Positions 8,057 to 16,500 are shown, counted from the first letter of the stretch. The stretch is DNA of 64,000 nt from Ectopseudomonas toyotomiensis (GCF_900115695.1 NZ_FOXK01000003.1:372001-436000); one strand, 5' to 3'. Numbers and translations are program-made. The notes: generated by a model from the sequence alone, not told the origin.

Positions 8057-9385
8057 TCAGCCTGCCTGCTGCCTGGCCGGCAGGCTGAGCGTCGCGATGA
8101 AGCCACCTTGCGGATGGTTGCTCAACAGCAGTTCACCGCCATGACGCTGCGCTGCCCGCCGCGCGATAGCCAAGCCGAGGCCGTGGCCGGAGCCGCTCTG
8201 GCCCGGTGCACGGAAGAACGGTTTACCCAATTGCTCCAGGTGTTCGCTGGCGACCCCTGGGCCATGGTCGCGCACGCTCAGCGTTACGTTTTGCCCCTGG
8301 CTTTGCACGCTGATGAGGACAGGTTGATCCGCTGGGCTGAAACGCAAGGCATTGCGTAGCAGATTGTCCAGCGCGCGCTCCAGCATGTCTGGCCAGCCTT
8401 CCAGGCGTGCGCGTGGGTCTAGATCGATCTGCAGCTGTTGTTGCGGAGCGGTCAGGCGCGCGTCTTCCTGCAGGTTGCCGAGCAGAGCGGCCAGATCGAC
8501 GGGCTGTGCGGCGCCCGGATCAGCGTCCAGGCGGGCCAGGGCAAGAATTTCGCTGATCAGCGCCTCCAGTCGATCACACTCCTGACTCAGGCGGGGCCAG
8601 AGCCGTTCTCGCTCCGCGGTATCGGCGCGCTCCGCCAGTGCCAGTGCAATACGCAGGCGCGCCAGGGGCGAGCGCAGTTCGTGGGAAACATCGCGCAGCA
8701 ACTGGCGCTGGCTGCCGATCAAGCCTTGCAGGCGCTCGCCCATGCGGTTGAAGTCCTTGGCCAGTAGGCCCAGCTCGTCGCGGCGCGTGGCCAGACGAGC
8801 CAGGCTGTTCTGTTGGTAGGCGGTCTGGCCGAGGTCATGCACGGCGCCGCGCAGGCGATCCAGCGGGCGGGTGATCGACAGCGTCAGCATCAGGCTGAAC
8901 AGCGTCAGCACCACCAGGGCAATGGCGATGGCACTGAGTGGCCAGAACAGGCTGCCGCGGTGCCAGGCTGCCAGTTCCGGGTGCGGAATACGGTAGATGA
9001 ACAGGTAACTTTCACCGCTTTCCGGGCTGGTGTATTCGGCGGTCAGGCGCCGCCATGGCAAGCGACGGTCGTCGCCGTGGCGCGCCTCGAAGGCGGCAGC
9101 ACGGGACGGAAAGGTGCCTTTGACCAGTTGCTGGCCGCTCTCGCCAAGCACCTGCGTGTCGATACGGTACTTGCGCTTGCGCTGTTCGAGAAAATCCTGG
9201 GCTGCTGCTGGTCCTTGCTGTTCATAGCGCTTGACCCACTTGCTATCGAGATCGTCAAGGCCTGGGTGCAGGCTCAGAATCCAGGCGTCCTGATTCAGGG
9301 CGCGGCCAAGCAGCAGCGACAGAGCGGCCACCAGAGCGATGCCCAGCCAGAAGGTCGCCAGAATGCGCCAGAACAGTGAACGCAC
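8057..9385 (-). CDS. cpxA: CpxA-like sensor histidine kinase
   Basis: A 442-residue inner-membrane kinase: an N-terminal membrane segment (about residues 7-27), a periplasmic domain of about 130 residues, a second membrane segment (about 147-168), HAMP, then the catalytic core. The phospho-accepting His is in DVSHELRSPLARLR; the ATPase domain shows the N box NLLRNALRFS, DHGPGV and GHGLGLAIARR. Its partner is the response regulator at 10268-10945. A MITE-like element lies just upstream of the start, separating it from the CpxP-like gene and probably affecting shared transcription. The Cpx assignment rests on the gene set and the periplasmic CpxP-like protein. Confidence 0.93.
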   Translation of the reverse strand: MRSLFWRILATFWLGIALVAALSLLLGRALNQDAWILSLHPGLDDLDSKWVKRYEQQGPAAAQDFLEQRKRKYRIDTQVLGESGQQLVKGTFPSRAAAFEARHGDDRRLPWRRLTAEYTSPESGESYLFIYRIPHPELAAWHRGSLFWPLSAIAIALVVLTLFSLMLTLSITRPLDRLRGAVHDLGQTAYQQNSLARLATRRDELGLLAKDFNRMGERLQGLIGSQRQLLRDVSHELRSPLARLRIALALAERADTAERERLWPRLSQECDRLEALISEILALARLDADPGAAQPVDLAALLGNLQEDARLTAPQQQLQIDLDPRARLEGWPDMLERALDNLLRNALRFSPADQPVLISVQSQGQNVTLSVRDHGPGVASEHLEQLGKPFFRAPGQSGSGHGLGLAIARRAAQRHGGELLLSNHPQGGFIATLSLPARQQAG

Positions 9386-9436
9386 GGTGATTCCTCATGC
9401 AAAAGCCGCCGGGCTCAGGGAGCGCGGCGGCGGGTT

Positions 9437-9706
9437 TAGGGTCTGTTCCCGTTTCATTCGCGGCCGCGCCGGAGCCTGTTTTAACGCGAGGCAAGGCACG
9501 AGATGCGAAGTTTGGTCGCCCAAATGAGCCATCGAGTAACGCTGCATCGCGTTAAAACAGGCCCGGCCCTTCGGGTTGCGCGGGAAATGGCCCCCCGCTG
9601 TCGTTGCAGGACTTGGCAAGGGAACAACCATTACCTGCGTCCTGCGCCTAACCAGGGGCCATTTCTCGCAGCAACGCGTCTCGCGATGAAGCGGGAACAG
9701 ACCCTA
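9437..9706. mobile_element. 270-bp MITE-like element with nested inverted repeats
   Basis: The outer ends match over 21 bp with one mismatch (TAGGGTCTGTTCCCG... at 9437-9457 against 9686-9706). Inside are two side-by-side palindromes. The first has perfect 16-bp arms, GCCTGTTTTAACGCGA (9474-9489) against 9547-9562. The second has imperfect arms built on GAAATGGCCCC (about 9577-9598) and GGGGCCATTTC (about 9655-9666). There is no coding region. It fills nearly all of the gap between the sensor kinase start and the CpxP-like stop and shares core blocks with the 146-bp element at 2246-2391. Confidence 0.8.
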
Positions 9707-9716
9707 GGGTGACGGA

Positions 9717-10130
9717 TCAGTTGGTCTTGCTGTCCTTCTCGGCCTTCCAGGCCTTGAATTCGGCCATTTCTGCGCGGCGAGCTTCCATTTTCTTCTGGTG
9801 CTCGTCGAAGGCTTTCTGCTGTTCGGGGTTGAGCAGGTCACGCAGGGCCTTGTGCTGGTCGGCGCGAGCCTTGTCCAGTTCCTTCTTCATGGCCTGCTTT
9901 TCGGCTTCTGGCAGTTTGTCCAGGTAGCGCTTGGTGATGTCGCGATGGGTTTTCATCTGCTCGTCCATCAGTTTGCGAAACTCCTGGCGCTGTTCCTTGC
10001 TCAGGTTCAGCTCCTTGAACATGCCGTGGCCGCGGTCATGGTGGCGAGGGCCGCCGTCTTGCATGGGTATGGCGAAGGCCAGGGTCGGCAGGGTGGCAGC
10101 GAGCAGCAGGGCGGTGAGGGTCTTGCGCAT
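9717..10130 (-). CDS. CpxP/Spy-like periplasmic protein
   Basis: A 137-residue secreted helical protein with a signal peptide (MRKTLTALLLAATLPTLAFA, cut around residue 20) and two LTxxQ-type segments, LNLSKEQRQEF and LLNPEQQKAF, which define the Spy/CpxP family. These proteins act as periplasmic chaperones, and CpxP also damps its cognate kinase. The mature part is highly charged. It sits between the response regulator and the kinase on the same strand. A putative CpxR box lies about 85-100 bp upstream of the start. Confidence 0.9.
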   Translation of the reverse strand: MRKTLTALLLAATLPTLAFAIPMQDGGPRHHDRGHGMFKELNLSKEQRQEFRKLMDEQMKTHRDITKRYLDKLPEAEKQAMKKELDKARADQHKALRDLLNPEQQKAFDEHQKKMEARRAEMAEFKAWKAEKDSKTN

Positions 10131-10212
10131 GGTGATTCTCCTTGTCTCGAAACCGGTAACGACCGGATGGGCTCAGTATGCGGCGGTCAAGGTCAAGGGC
10201 AGTCAGCTGTGG

Positions 10213-10228
10213 GTAAAGCTTGGGTAAA
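10213..10228 (-). promoter_or_regulatory. Putative CpxR-type box upstream of the CpxP-like gene
   Basis: The direct repeat GTAAA-N6-GTAAA (10213-10217 and 10224-10228) resembles the E. coli CpxR box GTAAA-N5-GTAAA with one extra spacer base, so the half-sites are 11 bp apart, about one helical turn. It lies between the response-regulator stop and the CpxP-like start, where an autoregulated promoter would be expected. Confidence 0.5.
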
Positions 10229-10267
10229 GGCGATGTTGCGGGTTATTTACGCTGCGTCAGGGCGTAC

Positions 10268-10945
10268 TCACTGTGCGTAGTAATAGCCGCGGCTGCGCAG
10301 GGCGAGAATGCGTGGGCGGCCGTCCGGGTGCGGGCCGAGCTTCTTGCGCAGGTTGCTGACGTGCATGTCCAGGCTGCGGTCATACAGGGTCAATTTGCGT
10401 CCCAGGGCCAGTTGCGCCAATGCCTGTTTGTCCACCGGCTCACCTGGTTGGCGCAGCAGAGCCTCCAGCAGGCGGCTTTCGGAAAGCGTCAGGGGAACGT
10501 CATGCTCGCCAATGCTGACCACCCCGCGATTGGGGCTGAAGCTGAGATCGCCCAGCTCCAGCTGGCTGCTGGCCGGCGCGGGCACGGTGCGGCGCAGCAC
10601 GGCGCGCAGGCGCGCGGTCAGCTCGCGAGGGTCACAGGGCTTGGCCAGGTAGTCATCGGCGCCCAACTCCAGGCCAAGGATGCGATCCAGCGGTTCGCCG
10701 CGGGCGGAGAGCATCAGCACTGGCAGGTCCGGATGCTCGCTCCGTAGCTGCTTGAGCAACTCCAGGCCGCTGCCGTCCGGCAGCATCACGTCCAGCACCA
10801 CAGCCTCGGGGGCTTGTGCGGCAAGTGCCTGACGGGCGCCAGCGGCTTCGTGGCAGGCGGTGACCTGAAAGCCTTCCTGGGTCAGCCAACGGTTAAGCAG
10901 CTCGCAGAGTTCCTGATCATCATCGATCAGCAGCAGTCGGTTCAT
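10268..10945 (-). CDS. cpxR: CpxR-like OmpR-family response regulator
   Basis: A 225-residue DNA-binding response regulator. The receiver domain has the acidic pair in LLIDDDQEL, the phosphorylation Asp in VVLDVMLPDGSG and the conserved Lys in DDYLAKPCDPREL. The C-terminal winged helix (about residues 128-222) ends with SNLRKKLG and ILALRSRGYYY, typical of the OmpR class. It starts 3 bases after the small coiled-coil gene's stop, implying co-transcription, and pairs with the kinase at 8057-9385. Confidence 0.94.
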   Translation of the reverse strand: MNRLLLIDDDQELCELLNRWLTQEGFQVTACHEAAGARQALAAQAPEAVVLDVMLPDGSGLELLKQLRSEHPDLPVLMLSARGEPLDRILGLELGADDYLAKPCDPRELTARLRAVLRRTVPAPASSQLELGDLSFSPNRGVVSIGEHDVPLTLSESRLLEALLRQPGEPVDKQALAQLALGRKLTLYDRSLDMHVSNLRKKLGPHPDGRPRILALRSRGYYYAQ

Positions 10946-10948
10946 GGC

Positions 10949-11323
10949 TCAGTTGATCCACTCGCGACGGGTCTTGCGAGAGCCACGCAACAGGACGCCG
11001 AACAGCATCGAGATCAGGCTCAGGGCTGCGCCCAGGGCGAACCAGGTCTGTTCCTCGCTGAGCAGCCGGGGTTGAGCCTGCGCCTGGCTTTCCTTGAGTT
11101 GCAGGCGCAGGCGCTGATTTTCCTGGCGCAGGCGCTGCAGTTGCACGGCGCTACTCGCTTCCTGCTCATTGCGCAGTTGCTCACTCTGCGCCAGGCGCTG
11201 TTCCAGCACCTGGCTGTCGACCGCAGCTGCTGGGGCGGAAGGCTGAGCGGGTTGTTCTTCTGCCTGTACTGAAGCACAGGTCAGCATCACGGTGACCAGC
11301 AGGGACAGCGGGATCGAGCGCAT
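10949..11323 (-). CDS. Small exported coiled-coil membrane protein co-transcribed with cpxR
   Basis: No named family is recognised. The 124-residue protein has a signal peptide (MRSIPLSLLVTVMLTCASVQA), a Pro/Ala-rich spacer, a Gln/Leu/Arg-rich heptad coiled coil (about residues 40-82), then a membrane segment (about 92-112, FALGAALSLISMLFGVLL) and a positively charged tail SRKTRREW. This predicts a periplasmic coiled coil anchored at its C-terminus. Start ATG 11323 is chosen from the signal peptide. It is 3 bases upstream of cpxR, so a role in envelope-stress signalling is plausible but inferred only from position. Confidence 0.8.
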   Translation of the reverse strand: MRSIPLSLLVTVMLTCASVQAEEQPAQPSAPAAAVDSQVLEQRLAQSEQLRNEQEASSAVQLQRLRQENQRLRLQLKESQAQAQPRLLSEEQTWFALGAALSLISMLFGVLLRGSRKTRREWIN

Positions 11324-11364
11324 CGCGATTCCTTGTGTGCGAAAGCAGCGTGGGTGGCACTTCG

Positions 11365-11664
11365 TCAGGGCAATACTTTCTTGAAGGGTTTGACCAAAAC
11401 GTTGGCATACACGCCGGCTGTGCGGTATGGGTCGGCGTCGGCCCATTGCTGGGCAGCTTCAAGGGAGTCGAACTCGGCAACCACCAGGCTGCCGCTGAAG
11501 CCCGCCGGGCCTGGATCATTGCTGTCGATGGCCGGGTGCGGGCCGGCCAGCAGCAGGCGACCTTCCTGCTTCAACTGCTCCAGACGAGCGAGGTGAGCAG
11601 GGCGGGTGGCCAGACGATTTTCCAGGGAGTTTTCGACGTCGGTGGCGATGATGGCGTAGAGCAT
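11365..11664 (-). CDS. YciI-family protein
   Basis: A 99-residue dimeric alpha-beta barrel protein of the YciI family. It opens with MLYAIIATD, has the conserved [18 protein letters not shown] block and His/Asp pair around GPHPAID, and ends [22 protein letters not shown]. coli YciI is of unsettled function, with possible enzyme activity near the conserved His-Asp. It reads in the same direction as the cpx genes and is divergent from the PHP-domain gene. The frame is open far upstream, but the family start is clear. Confidence 0.93.
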   Translation of the reverse strand: MLYAIIATDVENSLENRLATRPAHLARLEQLKQEGRLLLAGPHPAIDSNDPGPAGFSGSLVVAEFDSLEAAQQWADADPYRTAGVYANVLVKPFKKVLP

Positions 11665-11781
11665 CTCAATCCTTATTTGGGGTCGAAGCGGGGAGGGATG
11701 AAGCATTTTCGCCACACGGCAACAGCCTTGGCGCGGATGTGGGGCATAATAACAAACATCAATCTCAACGAAAGCGCCGCC

Positions 11782-12648
11782 ATGATTGTCGATCTGCACT
11801 GCCACAGCACCGCCTCCGATGGCGCCCTGGCCCCCGCCGTACTGGTGGCCCGGGCGCATGAGCGTGGTGTGAGGCTGCTGGCACTGACCGATCACGACAC
11901 CCTGGAAGGGCTGGATGAGGCACGCCGCGCAGCGACGGCTCTGGACATGCAACTGATCAACGGCATCGAGCTGTCCTGCACCTGGGGTGGAGCGACCATC
12001 CACGTATTGGGCTATGCCTTCGAGCGCGAGGCGCCGGCGCTGTGTGCTGCCATCGATGCCTTGCACCATGGGCGCTGGCAGCGTGCGCAAGAGATCGACC
12101 GACGCCTCGCCGCCAAAGGTATGCCAGGCGCTCTGGAGGGCGCGCGGGCCGTTCAGCAGGAGCTGGGCGATAGCGGCAATGCGCCGGCCCGGCCACATTT
12201 CGCCGAATTTCTCGTGCGCGCCGGCCATGTGCGTGATCGCGCCGAGGCGTTTCGCAAGTGGCTGGGCTCGGGCAAGCTGGGCGACGTCAAGCAACATTGG
12301 CCTATGCTGGAAGAAACCGTCGCCACGCTGCGTTCGGCCAGAGCCTGGATCAGCCTGGCGCATCCGTGGCAGTACGACTTTACTCGCAGTAAGCGTCGAC
12401 GCCTGGTGGCCGATTTCGCGGCGGCTGGCGGTCATGCCCTGGAAGTGGTCAATGGCATGCAGCCCGCTGAACAAGTCGGTGGCCTGGCGATTCTGGCGCG
12501 CGAGTTCGGCTTGATGGCCAGTGTCGGCAGTGATTTCCATGCGCCTGGCGACTGGTCCGAGTTGGGCATGTATCGCCCGTTGCCTGATGACCTGACTGCG
12601 CTCTGGGAGCGCTTCGAACATGCACAGCCATCCGCTGTCATCTCATGA
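11782..12648 (+). CDS. rnm: PHP-domain exoribonuclease RNase AM (TrpH/YciV family)
   Basis: A 288-residue PHP metal-dependent phosphoesterase. The metal-site motifs are [11 protein letters not shown] at the N-terminus, [17 protein letters not shown], the C-terminal ISLAHP and [15 protein letters not shown]. coli YciV (RNase AM) is a 5'-to-3' exonuclease that trims rRNA 5' ends and degrades short RNAs; the same family also hydrolyses 3',5'-nucleotide bisphosphates. The order TrpH-YciO-(TrpRS)-ScpA-ScpB here is the one commonly seen in gamma-proteobacteria. Confidence 0.9.
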   Translation: MIVDLHCHSTASDGALAPAVLVARAHERGVRLLALTDHDTLEGLDEARRAATALDMQLINGIELSCTWGGATIHVLGYAFEREAPALCAAIDALHHGRWQRAQEIDRRLAAKGMPGALEGARAVQQELGDSGNAPARPHFAEFLVRAGHVRDRAEAFRKWLGSGKLGDVKQHWPMLEETVATLRSARAWISLAHPWQYDFTRSKRRRLVADFAAAGGHALEVVNGMQPAEQVGGLAILAREFGLMASVGSDFHAPGDWSELGMYRPLPDDLTALWERFEHAQPSAVIS

Positions 12649-12661
12649 GCTGGGAGCAAGT

Positions 12662-13288
12662 GTGAGTCAATTTTTCCAGGTTCACCCGGAAAACCCACAG
12701 GCACGCCTGATAAAACAGGCCGTGGAAATCATTCGTGGCGGCGGTGTGGTGGTCTATCCGACCGACTCCTCCTATGCGCTGGGCTGCATGATCGGTGACA
12801 AGAATGCCGTAGAGCGCATTCGTCGCCTGCGTCAACTCGACGACAAGCACAATTTCACCCTGGTCTGTCGAGACCTTTCGCAGATTGGCCTGTTCGCCAA
12901 GGTCGACACTGCAGCCTTCCGCTTGCTGAAGAATCACACACCGGGTCCTTACACCTTCATCCTCAACGCCACTCGCGAAGTGCCGCGCATGTTGCTGCAC
13001 CCCAAGCGACGTACCATCGGCATTCGCGTACCCAGCCACCCGATCGCCCTGGCGTTGCTGGAGCAATTGGGCGAGCCGCTCATGAGCGTCAGCCTGATCA
13101 TGCCGGGCGATGACTTGCCCATGTCCGACCCCTACGAAATGCGCCAGGTTCTCGAACACCATGTCGACCTGATCATCGACGGTGGTTTTGGTGGGCTGGA
13201 AGCGTCCACGGTGGTCAATCTTGCTGACGACAGTCCGGAAGTCCTGCGCGTCGGCTGCGGTGATCCGACGCCGTTCAATGATCTCTGA
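12662..13288 (+). CDS. yciO: YciO, Sua5/YrdC/YwlC-family protein
   Basis: A 208-residue YrdC-fold protein close to E. coli YciO: VSQFFQVHPENPQ at the start, VVYPTDSSYALGC, KHNFTLVCRDLSQ, TPGPYTFIL and GIRVPSHPIALALL. YrdC/TsaC makes threonylcarbamoyl-adenylate for tRNA t6A; the YciO subgroup is more doubtful in this role. I chose GTG 12662 because it gives the conserved (M)SQFF start with a GGGAG ribosome site; the ATG at 12620 would overlap the preceding gene. Confidence 0.92.
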   Translation: MSQFFQVHPENPQARLIKQAVEIIRGGGVVVYPTDSSYALGCMIGDKNAVERIRRLRQLDDKHNFTLVCRDLSQIGLFAKVDTAAFRLLKNHTPGPYTFILNATREVPRMLLHPKRRTIGIRVPSHPIALALLEQLGEPLMSVSLIMPGDDLPMSDPYEMRQVLEHHVDLIIDGGFGGLEASTVVNLADDSPEVLRVGCGDPTPFNDL

Positions 13289-13359
13289 CACCGCCTTTTC
13301 CGTTGTGGATGCAGCTGCCCTATACTCCCTGGTCTTGTTTGGATTTTGGATAGAACGGT

Positions 13360-14574
13360 TTGAGCCTTAACGACTCCGAGCGTCGGGTGCTGTCAGGGAT
13401 GCGTCCGAGCGGACGTCTTCACCTCGGGCACTATCACGGCGTGCTGAAGAACTGGGTCAAGTTGCAGCACGAGTACGACTGCTTCTTCTGTATCGTCGAC
13501 TGGCACGCCCTGACCACCGAATACGCCGATGCCGGCCAGCTCTCCCAGCACGTCATGGATATGGCGGTGGACTGGCTGGCTGCTGGCGTCAGCCCCAGCT
13601 CCGCGACGCTGTTCGTGCAGTCGCAGGTGCCGGAACACGCCGAGCTGCACCTGTTGTTGTCGATGATCTGCCCACTAAGCTGGCTTGAGCGCGTGCCGTC
13701 CTACAAGGAGCAGCAGGAGCACCAGGGCAGCAAGGATCTCTCCACCTACGGGTTTCTCGGTTACCCGCTGCTGCAGGCTGCGGATATCCTGCTGTACCGA
13801 GCCGGACAGGTGCCGGTGGGGGCCGATCAGCTCCCCCACATCGAATTTGCCCGTGAAGTGGCGCGCCGCTTCAACCACCTGTACGGCAGCGAGCCGGATT
13901 TCGAGCTGAAGGCCGAAGCGGCCATCGGCAAGCTGGGCAAGAAGCTCGGCAAGCTCTACAGCAACCTGCGCAAGGCCTATCAGGAGCAGGGTGACGCACA
14001 GGCGCTGGAGACGGCGCGGGCCCTGCTCAAGGAACAAACCAGCATCACCCTTGGCGACCAGGAGCGCCTGTACGGCTATCTGGAAGGTGGCGGCAAGGTG
14101 ATTCTGAGCGAGCCGCAGCCGATTCTTGCCGAGTTTTCGCGGGTGCCTGGCCTGGATGGACAGAAGATGGCCAAGTCCAGCGGTAACGCGATATTCCTGC
14201 GTGATAGCGATGCCGAGCTCGAGGAAAAACTGCGGCGCATGCCCACCGATCCGGCACGGGTACACCGTGACGATCCGGGTGAGCCGCAGCGTTGCCCGGT
14301 CTGGTCGCTGCATCAGCTGTACTCCGGTGACGAACAATTGCACTGGGTGATCGAGGGCTGTCGTAGCGCCTCGATTGGTTGCCTCGACTGCAAGAGCGCG
14401 CTGTGCTCCTCTTTGCAGGCCGAGCTGATACCCCTGCAGCAGCGCGCCATCGACTACGAGGAAAGCCCGGATCTGGTGCGCAGCATCCTCGCCGAAGGTG
14501 CCGAGCGCGCGCGTGACGAAGCGCGCGAAACCCTGGCCGAAGTGCGCATGGCCATGGGCCTGAATTACCGCTGA
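13360..14574 (+). CDS. trpS: Tryptophanyl-tRNA synthetase with a possible Fe-S binding motif
   Basis: Charges tRNA-Trp. The class I signature is GRLHLGHYHG near the N-terminus, and the KMSKS loop is KMAKS (residues 269-273). At about 404 residues it is longer than the E. coli enzyme. The C-terminal domain holds C312, C334, C341 and C344, a Cx21Cx6Cx2C pattern nearly identical in spacing to the Cx22Cx6Cx2C [4Fe-4S] site of Thermotoga maritima TrpRS. TTG 13360 is the only start codon between an in-frame stop at 13351 and the family's RVLSG block, so it decides the start. A TATACT -10-like hexamer lies at 13321-13326. The gene stands directly upstream of scpA. Confidence 0.95.
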   Translation: MSLNDSERRVLSGMRPSGRLHLGHYHGVLKNWVKLQHEYDCFFCIVDWHALTTEYADAGQLSQHVMDMAVDWLAAGVSPSSATLFVQSQVPEHAELHLLLSMICPLSWLERVPSYKEQQEHQGSKDLSTYGFLGYPLLQAADILLYRAGQVPVGADQLPHIEFAREVARRFNHLYGSEPDFELKAEAAIGKLGKKLGKLYSNLRKAYQEQGDAQALETARALLKEQTSITLGDQERLYGYLEGGGKVILSEPQPILAEFSRVPGLDGQKMAKSSGNAIFLRDSDAELEEKLRRMPTDPARVHRDDPGEPQRCPVWSLHQLYSGDEQLHWVIEGCRSASIGCLDCKSALCSSLQAELIPLQQRAIDYEESPDLVRSILAEGAERARDEARETLAEVRMAMGLNYR

Positions 14575-14588
14575 AGGAGCGCCAGTCG

Positions 14589-15413
14589 ATGAGTGAGCCC
14601 GCCACGCCAACCCCGGACAGTCAGGCCGGCGCCCAACAGGAGCTGCCGTTCGCCCTGGTTTATGGTGAGGCGGTCACCGAATTGCCGCTGGACCTGTACA
14701 TTCCCCCGGATGCCCTGGAGGTTTTCCTCGAAGCCTTCGAAGGGCCGCTGGACCTGCTGCTGTATCTGATCCGCAAGCAGAACATCGACATTCTCGATAT
14801 CCCCGTTGCCGAGATCACCAAGCAGTACATGGGCTACGTTGAACTCATGCATTCGGTACGTCTGGAGCTGGCTGCCGAATACCTGGTGATGGCCGCCATG
14901 CTCGCCGAGATCAAGTCGCGCATGCTGCTGCCGCGCTCGAACGAAACCGAGGAGGAGGAAGACGACCCGCGTGCCGAGCTGATCCGCCGCCTGCAGGAGT
15001 ACGAACGCTTCAAGGCCGCCGCCGAAGGTATCGACGAACTGCCGCGTGTCGGCCGCGACGTGACCGTGCCGAAGCTGGATGCACCCGAAGCCCGCGCGCG
15101 CAAGCTGCTGCCGGACGTCAGCCTGGAGGAGGTGTTGCTGTCGATGGCTGAGGTGCTGCGCCGCGCCGACATGTTCGAAAGCCACCAGGTTACCCGCGAG
15201 GCGCTGTCTACCCGCGAGCGCATGAGTGAAGTGCTGGAGCGCCTCAAGGGCGGAGCCTTCGTACCTTTCGTCGAGCTGTTCGCCGCCGAGGAAGGGCGTC
15301 TCGGCGTGGTGGTAACCTTCATGGCGGTGCTCGAATTGATCAAGGAATCCCTGGTCGAGCTGGTGCAGAATGAGCCTTTCGCTGTCATCCATGTCCGAGC
15401 CCGTGCCGAATGA
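14589..15413 (+). CDS. scpA: Segregation and condensation protein A
   Basis: The kleisin subunit of the Smc-ScpAB condensin-like complex. The 274-residue protein has the diagnostic N-terminal block FEGPLDLLLYLIRKQNIDI, then LAAEYLVMAAMLAEIKSRMLLP, and a C-terminal winged helix that would contact the Smc head. Its stop overlaps the scpB start (ATGA, 15410-15413), so the two subunits are translationally coupled. Start ATG 14589 follows AAGGAG. Confidence 0.95.
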   Translation: MSEPATPTPDSQAGAQQELPFALVYGEAVTELPLDLYIPPDALEVFLEAFEGPLDLLLYLIRKQNIDILDIPVAEITKQYMGYVELMHSVRLELAAEYLVMAAMLAEIKSRMLLPRSNETEEEEDDPRAELIRRLQEYERFKAAAEGIDELPRVGRDVTVPKLDAPEARARKLLPDVSLEEVLLSMAEVLRRADMFESHQVTREALSTRERMSEVLERLKGGAFVPFVELFAAEEGRLGVVVTFMAVLELIKESLVELVQNEPFAVIHVRARAE

Positions 15414-16207
15414 ACCTGAACGACCCCAAAGACCTGGCGCAATTGCTCGAAGCTTTTCTGCTGGCTTCCGGCAAGGCGCAGTCGCTCGATCGCCTCTTCG
15501 AACTGTTCGAAGAGGGCGAGCGGCCCGAACCCGAGCAGTTCAAGGCGGCGTTGGAGATCCTCCGACAGTCCTGCGAAGGGCGAGCGTTCGAGTTGAAAGA
15601 AGTGGCTTCGGGTTACCGTCTGCAAGTGCGCGAGCGTTTCGCGCCATGGGTTGGCCGGCTTTGGGAGGAGCGCCCACAGCGCTACTCCCGTGCGCTGCTG
15701 GAAACCCTGGCGCTGATCGCCTATCGCCAGCCCATTACCCGTGGCGAGATCGAGGACGTGCGGGGCGTGGCGGTCAACAGCAACATCACCAAGACCCTGC
15801 TCGAGCGTGAGTGGATTCGCGTGGTGGGCTATCGCGACGTACCGGGGCGTCCGGCGATGTTCGCCACCACCAAGGGCTTTCTCGATCACTTCAACCTGAA
15901 GAGCCTCGACGAACTGCCGCCACTCGCCGCTTTGCGCGAGCTGGAACCGGAGCCCGAGCTGGCGCTGGACGACGATGCCGAGGTGCCGGCCGGGTTGCAG
16001 GCGCGTGCCGATCTGGCCTTGCAGGAAGACGGCGAAACCGCCGAGCCTCGCGAGGAAACCAGCTTCCGTAGCCTGCTGGCCGAGCTGGACGACATGGAGC
16101 AGGGGCTCAAGACTGATTTCGATGACCTGCTTCTGGGAGAGGACGAAGAGGATGATGCGGTCGAAGATGATCTGGCCGACCTGGACGGCGATCAGCCGTT
16201 GCATTGA
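15410..16207 (+). CDS. scpB: Segregation and condensation protein B
   Basis: Dimeric winged-helix partner of ScpA. Conserved blocks are LLETLALIAYRQPITRGEIE, VNSNITKTLLEREWI and GRPAMFATTKGFLDHFNL. The protein is 265 residues; the last 80 or so form a long acidic, probably disordered tail rich in Asp and Glu, which is longer than in Bacillus ScpB. It overlaps scpA by four bases. Confidence 0.95.
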   Translation: MNLNDPKDLAQLLEAFLLASGKAQSLDRLFELFEEGERPEPEQFKAALEILRQSCEGRAFELKEVASGYRLQVRERFAPWVGRLWEERPQRYSRALLETLALIAYRQPITRGEIEDVRGVAVNSNITKTLLEREWIRVVGYRDVPGRPAMFATTKGFLDHFNLKSLDELPPLAALRELEPEPELALDDDAEVPAGLQARADLALQEDGETAEPREETSFRSLLAELDDMEQGLKTDFDDLLLGEDEEDDAVEDDLADLDGDQPLH

Positions 16208-16304
16208 TATCGCTTAAGCCCTTTATCGAATACTTCAATCTCGCTGTTTGTCCCTCGGCCTTTATTCTTGCGCCCATCCGATCCTTTCTGGTTTAGGCGT
16301 TCCA

Positions 16305-16487
16305 ATGAGCAAGAGTCCGTGCATCAAGGTCTGTGAATTCGAAAAGGACATCTGCCTGGGCTGTGGCCGCAGCCGTGAGGAAATCAAAGGCTGGAAACGC
16401 CTGGACAAGGGTGAGCGTCTGGCGCTGCTGGCCGAGGCCGATATGCGCTTGCTGGCGCTGGAGGCCACCGGAAGGCGCAAGTATTGA
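16305..16487 (+). CDS. DUF1289 small cysteine protein
   Basis: A 60-residue protein with the DUF1289 pattern: SPCIKVCEFEKDICLGCGRS, four cysteines arranged like a small metal or Fe-S site, followed by a conserved IxGWKxLD segment. Start ATG 16305 begins immediately before the cysteine block. The function of the family is unknown. A REP pair follows directly. Confidence 0.88.
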   Translation: MSKSPCIKVCEFEKDICLGCGRSREEIKGWKRLDKGERLALLAEADMRLLALEATGRRKY

Positions 16488-16500
16488 CCGCCCATCCGTT

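Noticed and set aside
11365..12621. A 418-codon minus-strand frame spanning YciI and the PHP gene
   Set aside because: Only the last 99 codons match a family (YciI). The rest is antisense to the PHP-domain gene.
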